Part shown: one piece after another, positions 43,996 to 53,191 of the stretch
Layout of the letters: each line of letters opens with the position of its first letter
How positions within the stretch are numbered: the first letter of the stretch is position 1
Assembly: GCF_002160985.1 (NCBI RefSeq)
Contig: NZ_NFLQ01000008.1
Location: 1-64,000, forward strand
Reading direction: 5' to 3'
Origin: Lachnoclostridium sp. An118
GTDB taxonomy: Bacteria; Bacillota; Clostridia; Lachnospirales; Lachnospiraceae
DNA: 64,000 nt
Position numbers and translations under genes: made by a program
The notes under the pieces: generated by a model
The model's input: only the letters and a program-made list of their open reading frames with translations
Databases searched by the model: none
What the model was told of the DNA's origin: nothing

Positions 43996-44225
43996 AGCAC
44001 TTAGCGAAAGCGAGCCGAAGGCGACGCTTGAGGTTAGTGCGAATTCCGTTCTCCGAAACTTAACGAGAGCAAGCTGCGCCTGCGGCGCTGCTCGAGTTCT
44101 AGTTCGGAGAACTACCTCTTTAACCCCTGTTATATAAAAGTATAACCACGCCCAGCCGCCAGTAAGCCCAAAGATGCGTGGCGGCGGCATTTGGCTAGTA
44201 AGCCCGAAGATGCATAACCAGATGT
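43996..44225. repeat. Palindromic repeat copy plus direct repeat (rpoA-rplQ gap)
   Basis: GAGCACTTAGCGAAAGCGAG ... GGTTAGTGCGAA is a unit of the operon repeat family; CCGTTCTCCGAAACTTAACG follows. At 44160-44215 a direct repeat AGTAAGCCCRAAGATGCRT occurs twice, 39 bases apart. Confidence 0.7.
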
Positions 44226-44247
44226 TAAATATTGGAGGATAAGAAAA

Positions 44248-44784
44248 ATGGCAAAATATAGAAAACTCGGCAGAACATCAAGCCAGAGAAAAGCATTACT
44301 GAGAAACCAGGTAACAGCTCTCTTAAACAACGGAAAGATCAGGACAACTGAGGCAAAGGCTAAAGAAATCCGCAAGATCGCAGAGGGGCTGATCGCGCTG
44401 GCAGTAAAGGAGAAGGACAACTTCGAGGAGGTTACTGTTAAGGCTAAGGTTGCCCGCAAGGACAAGGATGGCAAGAGAGTAAAGGAAGTTGTTGACGGAA
44501 AGAAGGTTACAGTATATGACGAAGTAGAGAAGAAGATCAAGAAGGATATGCCTTCCAGACTTCACGCAAGACGTCAGATGCTGAAGGTTCTGTGCCCTGT
44601 TACAGAGGTTCCGAAGACACCAGCCGGAAGAAAGAAAAACACAAAAGAGATTGATATGGTAGCAAAATTATTTGACGAGATCGCACCGAAGTACGCAGAC
44701 CGCAATGGTGGTTATACAAGGATCATCAAGATTGGCCAGCGTAAGGGTGACGCTGCCATGGAGGTCCTGATCGAGCTCGTATAA
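44248..44784 (+). CDS. rplQ: Ribosomal protein L17 with internal insertion
   Basis: 178 residues against the usual 115-130. The normal parts are [20 protein letters not shown] at the start and [20 protein letters not shown] at the end. Between about residues 60 and 132 lies a Lys/Val/Glu-rich insertion ([20 protein letters not shown]) of roughly 60 residues. TTGGAGG precedes the ATG. Last gene of the superoperon, followed by a terminator. Confidence 0.95.
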   Translation: MAKYRKLGRTSSQRKALLRNQVTALLNNGKIRTTEAKAKEIRKIAEGLIALAVKEKDNFEEVTVKAKVARKDKDGKRVKEVVDGKKVTVYDEVEKKIKKDMPSRLHARRQMLKVLCPVTEVPKTPAGRKKNTKEIDMVAKLFDEIAPKYADRNGGYTRIIKIGQRKGDAAMEVLIELV

Positions 44785-44815
44785 TAGAGCACCCGGCAGA
44801 TCGATAAACAGGTAT

Positions 44816-44846
44816 AAAAAAGAGTTCCAGCGGAACTCTTTTTTTA
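44816..44846 (+). terminator. Terminator of the ribosomal superoperon
   Basis: Stem AAAAAAGAGTTCC / GGAACTCTTTTTT with a three-base loop and seven T residues. Confidence 0.92.
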
Positions 44847-44869
44847 TGCCTGCTCCATACCTGACCGGG

Positions 44870-46006
44870 TCAGATGGAATGCTGCAAAAACTGTTCGATA
44901 TAAAACAAGGCTGCTCCCGCTGCGGGAGTGTACTGTCCGTGAGTCCCGATGATCAGCTTGTCCCGGGACAGGGGGAAGGGAGTGGACAGATTGATGCGGT
45001 CAAGGATATAGTCCAGGTCCTCCTGTGCAAAGTAGGGCGCCAGATAACCGCAGAGGATGACCGGGCTGTCGATGATCATATTCAGGTTTTTTACGGCGAA
45101 GGCAAGGTGGTCCAGATAGTCCTCCCACAGCCTGACAAGTCTTTCATCCCTCTTTTTCCGGAAAAGCGGAAAGAAGTCCTCTGCCTTCATGCCTGCAGCG
45201 CTCTCAAGAGCGTTTGCAGAGCAGTAGGTCTCCAGGCAGCCCCGGCTGCCGCAGTAGCAGAGGGGGCCCTTCGGATCTATGCAGATGTGCTCAAGAGTGC
45301 CGCTGTGCATGGAGCTTCCCGGATGGACCGCATGTCCAGTAATGACGGCTCCGCCCAGGTTGTGGTTCAGAAGAAAGACCACGGCACTGTCCAGAGTGGG
45401 ACGGTTCCACAGCTCCAGATAGGCGGCAGCCTTTGAGTCGTGGGCAAGATGGCACGGATAGGGCAGGCGCAAGGCAAAATCGGAGAGTACCATGTCCGAA
45501 TTGTCCATGATTGCTCCGTAGGTGACGCAGGCGCCGTCCGGGGAAATTATGCCCTGGGTTGCGAAGGAGATGCCCAGTATCTGGTCAGGCTTGTAGCGGT
45601 GCTCCAGAATAAATTCCTGAATTTTTCCTGCAACCTTTTCATAGTAATCGTCTGTGCTGCTGTAGGGAAGAGGGAAGGTGGCGGAAGACAGCTGCTGGCC
45701 GTACAGATTGACAGCTATGACATGAAACATGTCTTTCAAGAGACCGACTCCGACAGCAATCTTCACATCAGGGACGACGCGGATGACCTGTGCTTTGCGT
45801 CCGCCTGTGGACTCGAAATATCCGTTTCTCTCGATCAGCCCCTCCTGCTCCAGCACATTCAGGTTCTGGCTGACAGTGGACAGCCCCATCTGCAGGTCCT
45901 GCACAATCTGCTGCTTGGAGGTCTGCCTTTTCCGATAAATGTACTGATAGACATTTTTCTTGTTTATTTTCTTTAAGGTAATGGTAGTAACACTTTTTTC
46001 TGCCAT
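44870..46006 (-). CDS. ROK family transcriptional regulator
   Basis: 378 residues. The N-terminal winged HTH (QTSKQQIVQDLQMGLSTVSQ) is followed by the ROK sugar-kinase-like fold with zinc-type cysteines in CYCGSRGCLETYCS. The start at 46006 has AAGGAG upstream. It is divergent from the mannitol-dehydrogenase-family gene; perfect palindromes lie between them, so it probably represses that gene in response to a sugar. Confidence 0.9.
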   Translation of the reverse strand: MAEKSVTTITLKKINKKNVYQYIYRKRQTSKQQIVQDLQMGLSTVSQNLNVLEQEGLIERNGYFESTGGRKAQVIRVVPDVKIAVGVGLLKDMFHVIAVNLYGQQLSSATFPLPYSSTDDYYEKVAGKIQEFILEHRYKPDQILGISFATQGIISPDGACVTYGAIMDNSDMVLSDFALRLPYPCHLAHDSKAAAYLELWNRPTLDSAVVFLLNHNLGGAVITGHAVHPGSSMHSGTLEHICIDPKGPLCYCGSRGCLETYCSANALESAAGMKAEDFFPLFRKKRDERLVRLWEDYLDHLAFAVKNLNMIIDSPVILCGYLAPYFAQEDLDYILDRINLSTPFPLSRDKLIIGTHGQYTPAAGAALFYIEQFLQHSI

Positions 46007-46057
46007 GATACTCTCCTTAATTTCCAACTTAAGTATGAGTCATAATATTAAGTGACG

Positions 46058-46075
46058 ACTATATTTTAATATAGT
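46058..46075. promoter_or_regulatory. 18-bp perfect palindrome between ROK gene and dehydrogenase
   Basis: ACTATATT-TT-AATATAGT, symmetric throughout. Located 52 bases upstream of the ROK gene; a candidate operator. Confidence 0.5.
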
Positions 46076-46097
46076 AAAGTCAGAAAAGCAAACAGAA

Positions 46098-46152
46098 GAC
46101 GGAATATAGTAATAATAGACAAAAAATGAATTTTGAAATTATATATTCCGTC
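46098..46152. promoter_or_regulatory. Inverted repeat with 11-base arms upstream of the dehydrogenase
   Basis: GACGGAATATA (46098-46108) and TATATTCCGTC (46142-46152), perfect complements 33 bases apart. It may be paired half-sites for the ROK regulator or a hairpin in a leader transcript. Confidence 0.45.
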
Positions 46153-46240
46153 CATGGACATATAGATATGAGGATTTTATAATTAACTTATAACTTAGAT
46201 ATAAGCGTAAGTCAAAAGTAAAAGCGTAAAGGAGAAAAGT

Positions 46241-47854
46241 ATGAAACTTACATGGAATGGAATTAAGGAAAAGAAAGAATGGGAAAATGCAGGGATCACC
46301 CTGCCGGGTTACGACGTGCAGGCAGCTGCGGAGAAGGAAAGAGAGAAGCCCCGGTGGGCGCATTTTGGGATTGGCAATATCTTCCGCATTTTTATAGGCG
46401 GGATCGCGGATGGCATGCTGGAGAACGGTGACATGGACACAGCGCTGACTTGTGTGGAGACGTTCGACCACGAGGTAGTGGACAAAATATACCGCCCATA
46501 CGATAACCTGGGACTCAGTGTTATCCTGCATGAAAATGGGAAGAGGGATTACAAGGTATTGGGCTGCTTTGGCGAGGCAGTCAAGGCGCAGAGCAGCGAC
46601 CCTGACCAGTGGGACCGGCTGAAGAAGATTTTTGCTTCGCCTTCCCTGCAGATGGTTTCTTTTACTATTACCGAGAAGGGGTACGCGCTGACAGATGCCA
46701 GTGGAAAATACTTTTCCTTTGTGCAGGCGGACATTGAGAGCGGCCCTGAGAAGGCAGGCGGAGCTATGGGCGTAGTCACTGCCATGCTGCTGGAGCGCTA
46801 CCGCAGCGGAAAGACGCCCCTGGCACTTGTCTCCATGGACAATTGCTCGCAGAACGGAAGCCTGCTTCGCAGCGCGGTCCTGACCATGACAGATGAATGG
46901 CTGAAGAGAGGCTATGTGGACGAAGGATTTGCCGCTTATGTGAGAGATGAAAATATCATTGCATTTCCATGGACGATGATCGACAAGATCACACCCCGCC
47001 CGAACCCGGATATCGCCGCAGACCTGGAGAAACTGGGCGTGGAAGACATCCGGCCCGTCGAGACATCTAGAAGGACCTACATCGCACCCTTTGTCAATGG
47101 GGAGGATCCCCAGTATCTAGTCATTGAGGACCGCTTCCCCAACGGGCGTCCGGCGCTTGAGAAGGGAAAAGGAGTCTATATGGGGGAACGGGAGACTGTA
47201 AATAAGTCTGAGCGGATGAAGGTCACGGCACTTCTGAATCCGGTTCATTCCGCCCTGGCTCCCCTGGGCGTACTGCTGGGCGAAGAGTATTTTGCCCATA
47301 TGATCAACCGCGATCCAAAGCTGATGAAGCTGGGAAGGACCGTGGCATACGGGGAGGGACTTCCGGTGTGTCCTGACCCGGGTATCATCAGCCCTGAGGC
47401 ATTTGCAGATGAACTATTCCATGTCCGCTTTGTGAATGAATATCTTCTGGATACAAACCTGCGCATAGCTACGGACGAGTCACAGGGACTGGGCGTCCGT
47501 TTTGGTGAGACGGTGAAGGCCTACACGGCCAGGTACGGCAGCGCCGGCCGGCTTGTCGGCGCTGCGCTGGGCATTGCCGGATGGCTGCGGTATATGATGG
47601 CTGTAGATGACGAGGGGAACTTCTACGTACTGGCTCCGGACCCGATGGCAGACGAGATAACGGAGGCCCTGAAGGACGTTGTGATCGGAAAGCCGGAGAC
47701 GCTGAAAGACCAGCTGCGGCCCATTCTCTCCAACGAGAAGATTTTCTTTACTGACCTTTATAAAAACGGCCTGGGCGAGAAGATTGAAGGAATGTTCCGG
47801 GAGATGATCGCAGGAAGAGGCGCTGTCAGAGCCACTATCGACAAATACATGTAA
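46241..47854 (+). CDS. Mannitol dehydrogenase family protein
   Basis: 537 residues. N-terminal Rossmann domain (WAHFGIGNIFRIFIGGIADG), then the family signature with catalytic Lys region VMD-type TMIDKITPRPNPDIA, and the C-terminal helical domain. The family includes mannitol-1-P dehydrogenase and fructuronate reductase; the length and neighbouring GntP relic favour a hexuronate or polyol substrate. AAAGGAG is upstream. Likely under control of the divergent ROK protein. Confidence 0.85.
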   Translation: MKLTWNGIKEKKEWENAGITLPGYDVQAAAEKEREKPRWAHFGIGNIFRIFIGGIADGMLENGDMDTALTCVETFDHEVVDKIYRPYDNLGLSVILHENGKRDYKVLGCFGEAVKAQSSDPDQWDRLKKIFASPSLQMVSFTITEKGYALTDASGKYFSFVQADIESGPEKAGGAMGVVTAMLLERYRSGKTPLALVSMDNCSQNGSLLRSAVLTMTDEWLKRGYVDEGFAAYVRDENIIAFPWTMIDKITPRPNPDIAADLEKLGVEDIRPVETSRRTYIAPFVNGEDPQYLVIEDRFPNGRPALEKGKGVYMGERETVNKSERMKVTALLNPVHSALAPLGVLLGEEYFAHMINRDPKLMKLGRTVAYGEGLPVCPDPGIISPEAFADELFHVRFVNEYLLDTNLRIATDESQGLGVRFGETVKAYTARYGSAGRLVGAALGIAGWLRYMMAVDDEGNFYVLAPDPMADEITEALKDVVIGKPETLKDQLRPILSNEKIFFTDLYKNGLGEKIEGMFREMIAGRGAVRATIDKYM

Positions 47855-47893
47855 TCGGAGTATCCGGATTTGAAAAGGGAAAAGGAGATAAAT

Positions 47894-48888
47894 ATGACGG
47901 AACCAGTATTTGCCGCAGATCCGGCCAGACTGCTGATCTCGGCTCTGTTCATCGGGCTTGGCTCTCTCTTTGGAGGAATACTTGAGACCTCCGGGGAGCC
48001 CAGTGCGTTGCCCAGGCGCTGATCAGCCGTCTGGGGGAGAAGAAAGCGGGGATAGCTCTTGGGATGACCGGACTTGTGGTGGGGACAACCGTCTTCTTTG
48101 AGGCGGGTGTGGTGATCCTCATCCCCCTGGCCTTTGGACTGGCCAGGAAGACAAAGAAATCTACCCTTCTGTATGTCATTCCGCTGCTGGCGGGACTGGC
48201 CACCGGGTTTGCCTTTATCCCGCCGTCGGCCGGCTCCGTGCTTGCCATTGTTCTGATACCCCTGGTGCTGATCCTGTGCAGCACAGTCTCCGAGTATATG
48301 CCGGTCCCTGCCCCTGCGCGCCCGGTGCTTGAGTTCCTGGGGACTCCCTTTGTGGCCCTCATCATCGCCGTGCTGGCGGCCATGCTCTTTCTGGGGAAAA
48401 GACAGGGCTACTCTGGCGACCAGCTCAAACAGATACTGGACCGGTCTCTGAAGCCCACAGGGCAGATCCTTCTTGTCATCACAGGCGGCGGAATCATCCG
48501 CTGGGTGCTGCAGGACTGCGGAATGGGAGAAATCATCGGACCTGCGCTGGAAGAGAGCGGCCTTCCGCTGATCTTAGTGGCTTTTCTCATCGCGGCTCTG
48601 ATAAGAGCCTCTGTGGGAGCTGCCGTGGTGGCCATGACAATGGCCGCCGGTATCATGGCGTCCATGCCGGCGGTGTCAGGGCTTTCCCCGCTGTACCTGG
48701 CAGCAATGGTGTGTGCCATCAACGGAGGCGCTACCGCCTTCGGCCATGTAAACGACTCGGGCTTCTGGCTGGTCAGCTCTCTGCTTGAAATCGATGAGAA
48801 GACCACACTGAAGTCGTGGACAGTCATGGAGACCCTCATAGGGGTAACGGGTCTGGCCTGTGCGGTCGTTATCAGCCTGTTTGCATAG
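47894..48888 (+). pseudogene. Decayed GntP family gluconate permease
   Basis: From ATG 47894 (AAAGGAG upstream) the frame reads to SLFGGILETSG and then runs out of frame at a run of four G (47993-47996), stopping at 48020. One extra G would restore GGAQCVAQALISRLGEKKAG and the remaining 274-residue frame. GntP proteins have about 440 residues. Here roughly 40 N-terminal residues are missing, and after FIPPSAGSVL about 70 residues appear deleted before LVLILCSTVSEY. The 3' half is well preserved. The frameshift could be a sequencing error, but the deletions would remain. Confidence 0.75.
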
Positions 48889-49229
48889 AAAAGGAGAAAC
48901 ATCCACAGAACTATTGAAATAGGAAGTGACTATAATTGTGCCAAAGATTGTGAAAAAAATAATTATTAACAGTTTATTTATTGTTAAATAATATACTTTT
49001 CGAAATAGTAGTTACAAATGAAGAAAAGTATGATAGAATACACTCACTAAAGTCATAACAAATAGATAAAGGAGGGCAACTGCAAAAAGAAACGAGAACA
49101 TTGAGAAAAACAAAGAGGAAAATATTTGTTAAAAAAATATCAAAAAGTTATTGACAAATATTTAACAATCCTGTATACTTAACCCAGGTTGAAGAAAACA
49201 ACGAAAAACTATTTACGGAGGAAACCAAA
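48889..49229 (+). promoter_or_regulatory. adhE control region
   Basis: AT-rich 340 bases without a gene. It holds the adhE promoter (49151-49179), Rex-like sites at 49126-49143 and 49151-49168, a half-site TTGTTAA at 48981, an upstream -10-like TAGAAT near 49034 and an isolated AAAGGAGGG near 49069 with no frame behind it. Confidence 0.55.
49151..49179 (+). promoter_or_regulatory. adhE promoter overlapped by a Rex-like operator
   Basis: TTGACA (49151-49156), 17 bases, TATACT (49174-49179). TTGACAA-ATAT-TTAACAA across the -35 and spacer matches the clostridial Rex consensus TTGTTAA-N4-TTAACAA at 12 of 14 positions. Confidence 0.65.
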
Positions 49230-51851
49230 ATGGCGAAAAAGAAAGAAGAAGCGGTGGTACCAACTTTTATTGACAGCGTGGAAGCTCTCGAAGCAAAGAT
49301 GAAGGCAATGAGAGAGGCCCAGAAAGTATTCGCAACCTACACACAGGAGCAGGTAGACAAGATCTTCTTTGAGGCAGCTATGGCGGCCAACAAGATGCGT
49401 ATCCCTCTTGCCAAGATGGCAGTGGAGGAGACCGGGCGAGGCCTTGTAGAGGACAAGGTCATCAAGAACCATTACGCGGCTGAGTATACATACAACGCAT
49501 ACAAGCACACAAAGACCTGCGGCGTGTTTGAGGAGGACAAGGCATACGGCATCAAGAAGATTGCTGAGCCTGTGGGACTGGTAGCGGCTGTTATTCCGAC
49601 TACAAACCCGACTTCTACAGCAATCTTTAAGACACTGATCTGTCTGAAGACGAGAAATGCGATCATCATCAGCCCGCATCCGGCTGCAAAGAAATGTACG
49701 ATCGAGGCTGCAAAGGTCGTTCTGGATGCCGCTGTAAAGGCAGGAGCACCTGAGGGGATCATCGGATGGATCGACGCTCCTTCACTGGAACTGACCACAA
49801 CAGTCATGAAAGACTCTGACCTGATCCTCGCGACAGGCGGCCCCGGAATGGTCAAATCAGCGTACTCCTCCGGGAAACCTGCCGTAGGTGTTGGACCTGG
49901 AAATACACCTGTTATCATTGACGATACAGCAGATATCAAGAACGCAGTTAACTCCATCATCCATTCCAAGACATTCGACAATGGTATGATCTGTGCATCC
50001 GAGCAGTCTGTGACCGTCCTGGAGAGCGTTTACGAGGAAGTGAAGAAGGAGTTCGCTTACCGCGGATGCTACTTCCTGAAACCAGGCGAGGAGCTTGACA
50101 AGGTCCGCAAGACCATCATCATCGACGGCAAGCTGAACAACAAGATCCCCGGAATGTCAGCCGTGAAGATCGCAGAGATGGCTGGAGTGAAGGTTCCTGC
50201 AAACACGAAGATCCTGATCGGCGAAGTTGAGTCTGTGGACATCTCCGAGGAGTTCGCTCACGAGAAGCTGTCACCTGTACTTGCCATGTACAAGGCAAAG
50301 ACATTTGACGAGGCGCTCGAGAAAGCTGAGAAGCTGGTAGAGGACGGCGGATACGGACATACATCAGCGCTGTATATCGATCCCTCCGAGACAGAGAAGA
50401 TCGCAAAGCACTCGGCTGCAATGAAGACATGCCGTATCCTCATCAACACACCTTCTTCACAGGGCGGTATCGGTGACCTGTACAACTTTAAGCTGGCACC
50501 ATCCCTCACTCTTGGATGTGGTTCCTGGGGCGGCAACTCCGTATCAGAGAACGTAGGAGTAAAACATCTGATCAACATTAAGACAGTGGCCGAGAGGAGA
50601 GAGAATATGCTGTGGTTCAGAACACCAGAAAAGATCTACTTTAAGAAAGGCTGCATGCCGGTTGCCCTGGATGAGCTGGGAACGATCATGCACAAGAAGA
50701 AAGCATTCATCGTTACAGATACCTTCCTCTATCAGAACGGCTACGTGAAACCGATTGAGGAGAAGCTGGACCAGATGGGCATTCAGCATACATGCTTTTA
50801 CGAGGTGGCTCCGGACCCGACACTGCAGTGCGCACAGAAGGGCGTAGAGCAGATGAAGGCTTTCCAGCCTGACACGATCATCGCGCTGGGCGGCGGCTCT
50901 GCCATGGACGCCGGCAAGATCATGTGGGTAATGTACGAGCATCCGGAAGCAGACTTCGCTGATATGGCTATGGATTTCATGGATATCCGCAAGAGGGTAT
51001 TCACCTTCCCGAAGATGGGCGAGAAGGCTTACTTTGTGGCTATCCCCACTTCCTCCGGTACAGGTTCCGAGGTGACACCCTTCGCCATCATCACAGATGC
51101 GACGACTGGCGTAAAATGGCCTATCGCTGACTACGAGCTCCTGCCTGATATGGCGATCGTAGACGTGGACAACATGATGACACAGCCCAAGGGACTGACA
51201 TGCGCATCCGGTATCGACGTTATGACACATGCCATCGAGTCCTATGTATCCATCATGGCTACAGACTTCACAAAGGGTCTCTCCATGAAGGCTGTTAAGA
51301 TGGTATTTGACAATCTGCCGTCCGCATACGAGAACGGCGCAAAGGATCCGAAGGCCCGCGAGGCAATGGCAAACGCTTCCTGCATGGCCGGTATGGCGTT
51401 CGCAAACGCATTCCTCGGACTGAACCACTCCATGGCTCACAAACTGGGCGCGTTCCACCACCTGCCCCACGGTATCGCAAACGCTGTGATCCTGACCGAG
51501 GTCATGAAGTACAATGCAGAGGAAGTTCCGACAAGGATGGGAACCTTCTCACAGTATCAGTATCCCCATGCGCTGGCAGACTACGCGGAGCTTGGACGCT
51601 ATGCGGGCTGCAAGGGCAATACGGATAAAGAGGTATTCGACGATTTCATCGCAAGGCTGGAAGACCTGAAGGAGAAGATCGGCATCAAGAAGTCCATCAA
51701 GGAGTACGGCATCGACGAGAAGTACTTCCTCGACACGCTGGATGAGATGACAGAGCAGGCCTTCAACGACCAGTGTACAGGTGCAAACCCGAGATATCCG
51801 CTGATGAAGGAAATGAAAGAAATCTATCTCAAATGCTATTACGGCAAATAG
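49230..51851 (+). CDS. adhE: Bifunctional acetaldehyde-CoA/alcohol dehydrogenase
   Basis: 873 residues. The N-terminal half is a CoA-acylating aldehyde dehydrogenase with catalytic Cys in DNGMICASEQSV. The C-terminal half is an iron alcohol dehydrogenase with NAD motif GGGSAMDAGK and iron ligands in NHSMAHKLGAFHHLPHGIAN. It turns acetyl-CoA to ethanol and regenerates NAD, forming spirosomes in other bacteria. GGAGG precedes ATG 49230. Rex-like sites suggest induction when NADH is high. Confidence 0.98.
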   Translation: MAKKKEEAVVPTFIDSVEALEAKMKAMREAQKVFATYTQEQVDKIFFEAAMAANKMRIPLAKMAVEETGRGLVEDKVIKNHYAAEYTYNAYKHTKTCGVFEEDKAYGIKKIAEPVGLVAAVIPTTNPTSTAIFKTLICLKTRNAIIISPHPAAKKCTIEAAKVVLDAAVKAGAPEGIIGWIDAPSLELTTTVMKDSDLILATGGPGMVKSAYSSGKPAVGVGPGNTPVIIDDTADIKNAVNSIIHSKTFDNGMICASEQSVTVLESVYEEVKKEFAYRGCYFLKPGEELDKVRKTIIIDGKLNNKIPGMSAVKIAEMAGVKVPANTKILIGEVESVDISEEFAHEKLSPVLAMYKAKTFDEALEKAEKLVEDGGYGHTSALYIDPSETEKIAKHSAAMKTCRILINTPSSQGGIGDLYNFKLAPSLTLGCGSWGGNSVSENVGVKHLINIKTVAERRENMLWFRTPEKIYFKKGCMPVALDELGTIMHKKKAFIVTDTFLYQNGYVKPIEEKLDQMGIQHTCFYEVAPDPTLQCAQKGVEQMKAFQPDTIIALGGGSAMDAGKIMWVMYEHPEADFADMAMDFMDIRKRVFTFPKMGEKAYFVAIPTSSGTGSEVTPFAIITDATTGVKWPIADYELLPDMAIVDVDNMMTQPKGLTCASGIDVMTHAIESYVSIMATDFTKGLSMKAVKMVFDNLPSAYENGAKDPKAREAMANASCMAGMAFANAFLGLNHSMAHKLGAFHHLPHGIANAVILTEVMKYNAEEVPTRMGTFSQYQYPHALADYAELGRYAGCKGNTDKEVFDDFIARLEDLKEKIGIKKSIKEYGIDEKYFLDTLDEMTEQAFNDQCTGANPRYPLMKEMKEIYLKCYYGK

Positions 51852-51874
51852 TTTTTCTCATAAGTTTTTCTCAC

Positions 51875-51912
51875 AAAGAGGAGGCGCCCCGAAAGGGGCG
51901 CCTTCTTTGCGG
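51875..51912 (+). terminator. Terminator of adhE
   Basis: Stem CAAAGAGGAGGCGCCCC / GGGGCGCCTTCTTTG around GAAA. Confidence 0.85.
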
Positions 51913-51949
51913 TGGGGCGCGGAGAATATGGCGCAAAGGAAATGGCATG

Positions 51950-51986
51950 AAAAATGAGCCGGCTCCGGGGGATACCCGGTACCGGC
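51950..51986 (-). terminator. Terminator of the 3D-domain gene
   Basis: Stem GCCGG..CCGGG / CCCGG..CCGGC; read leftward it is followed by CATTTTTC. Confidence 0.75.
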
Positions 51987-52000
51987 CCATTGTTGACCTG

Positions 52001-53026
52001 TCAGTTTGCCCAATACACTTCCGCGTAATAAACGCCGCATGCCAGCGCGGTCGCATGGTCATTTACAAAGATATCGATCACATTTCCATTGATGGCGCCG
52101 CCGGTATCTTCAGCGGTATACACATGTCCGTTGATGATGACCTGTGAGCCAAGCGGGATGACACTGGGATCTACCGCGATGGTCCGTCCCGCTGTGGGGA
52201 CTGTGCCGCTTGCCGTGCTGCTGCCGCCCCAGCTGCCCGTACAGTAAAAGCAGGGGCAGTAGTGAGTGATGCGGAAGCGTCCCAGACTCTGCTTGCCGTC
52301 TGTGGATATACTGCCGCCTCCCGATGAGGAGCTGCCCGAGCTGCCTGATCCTGACGGCTGCTGTGCGGCCGCCTGGGCCGCTGCCCTCTGCTGTGCGAGC
52401 AGTGCTTCCGCTTCCTTTGCCTTCTCGATCTGGCTGCTGTACTCTGAAATCTGGTCGGATTTATCGGAAATCTGCTGCTGCAGCTCTGCCTGCTTTGTGT
52501 TCAGCTCCTCCTCCATATCCGCCAGGGATGTCTGCTGCTCCCTGAGAGCGTCCCCCTGCTTCTTGATCTCATTCTGGGTATCCTCCAGCTCCTGGAGCAT
52601 ATCTCTGTCATATTCGCTTACATTCTGAACAAAATCTGTCTTGTTCAGGAAATCCGCCATGTCTTCCGCTGAGCATAGGAGCTCAAGGAATGTGGTATCT
52701 CCCGCCTCATACATGTATTTGATGCGGAGCTTCATGGCTTCGTACTGTTCCTCGCCTTTTTTCTGTGCTTCATCCATCTGTTTCTGGGTTTCTTCCATAG
52801 CAGCGGCAGTTTCTTCCATTTTTGTGGAGAGCTGCTCAATGTCGCTGCTGAGACTATTCAGTTCCTCGTTCAGGCTGCTGACCTCATTTTCGAGGGCGCC
52901 CTTTTGTTCTTCCAGTTCTTCCGTAGAAGGTTCTGCGTATACCAGAGTGCCGGTACACCCCATGGCTGCGACACATCCGGCCACAACGCCGGCCCGCAGC
53001 ATGCGCTTGAATTTCGTACTCATCAT
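52001..53026 (-). CDS. Secreted coiled-coil protein with C-terminal 3D domain
   Basis: 341 residues. A signal peptide (about 1-32, ending TGTLVYA) is followed by two long coiled coils (about 35-215; EEQKGALENEVSSLNEELN), a Gly/Ser linker, and a 3D domain (RFTITHYC-like RITHYCPCFYCTGSWGG, AVDPSVIPLGS, AEDTGGAINGNVIDIF). 3D domains resemble the MltA lytic transglycosylase core and its Asp residues. The layout suggests a peptidoglycan hydrolase of the cell wall. AAAGGA is nine bases before ATG 53026. Confidence 0.9.
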   Translation of the reverse strand: MMSTKFKRMLRAGVVAGCVAAMGCTGTLVYAEPSTEELEEQKGALENEVSSLNEELNSLSSDIEQLSTKMEETAAAMEETQKQMDEAQKKGEEQYEAMKLRIKYMYEAGDTTFLELLCSAEDMADFLNKTDFVQNVSEYDRDMLQELEDTQNEIKKQGDALREQQTSLADMEEELNTKQAELQQQISDKSDQISEYSSQIEKAKEAEALLAQQRAAAQAAAQQPSGSGSSGSSSSGGGSISTDGKQSLGRFRITHYCPCFYCTGSWGGSSTASGTVPTAGRTIAVDPSVIPLGSQVIINGHVYTAEDTGGAINGNVIDIFVNDHATALACGVYYAEVYWAN

Positions 53027-53191
53027 ATATACATTTCCTTTCTCTCGGCGAGTTCCCTGTGCCCGCATACAAAATTTTCCGTATCCGGACGCTTAACTAT
53101 TATACAACAAATTGCTTTATTACGCAATTTTTGTTATGATAATTAAGAATTATTTTAGAGAATAAAACAGACCCGGGAGGTAGCGGAGTTT

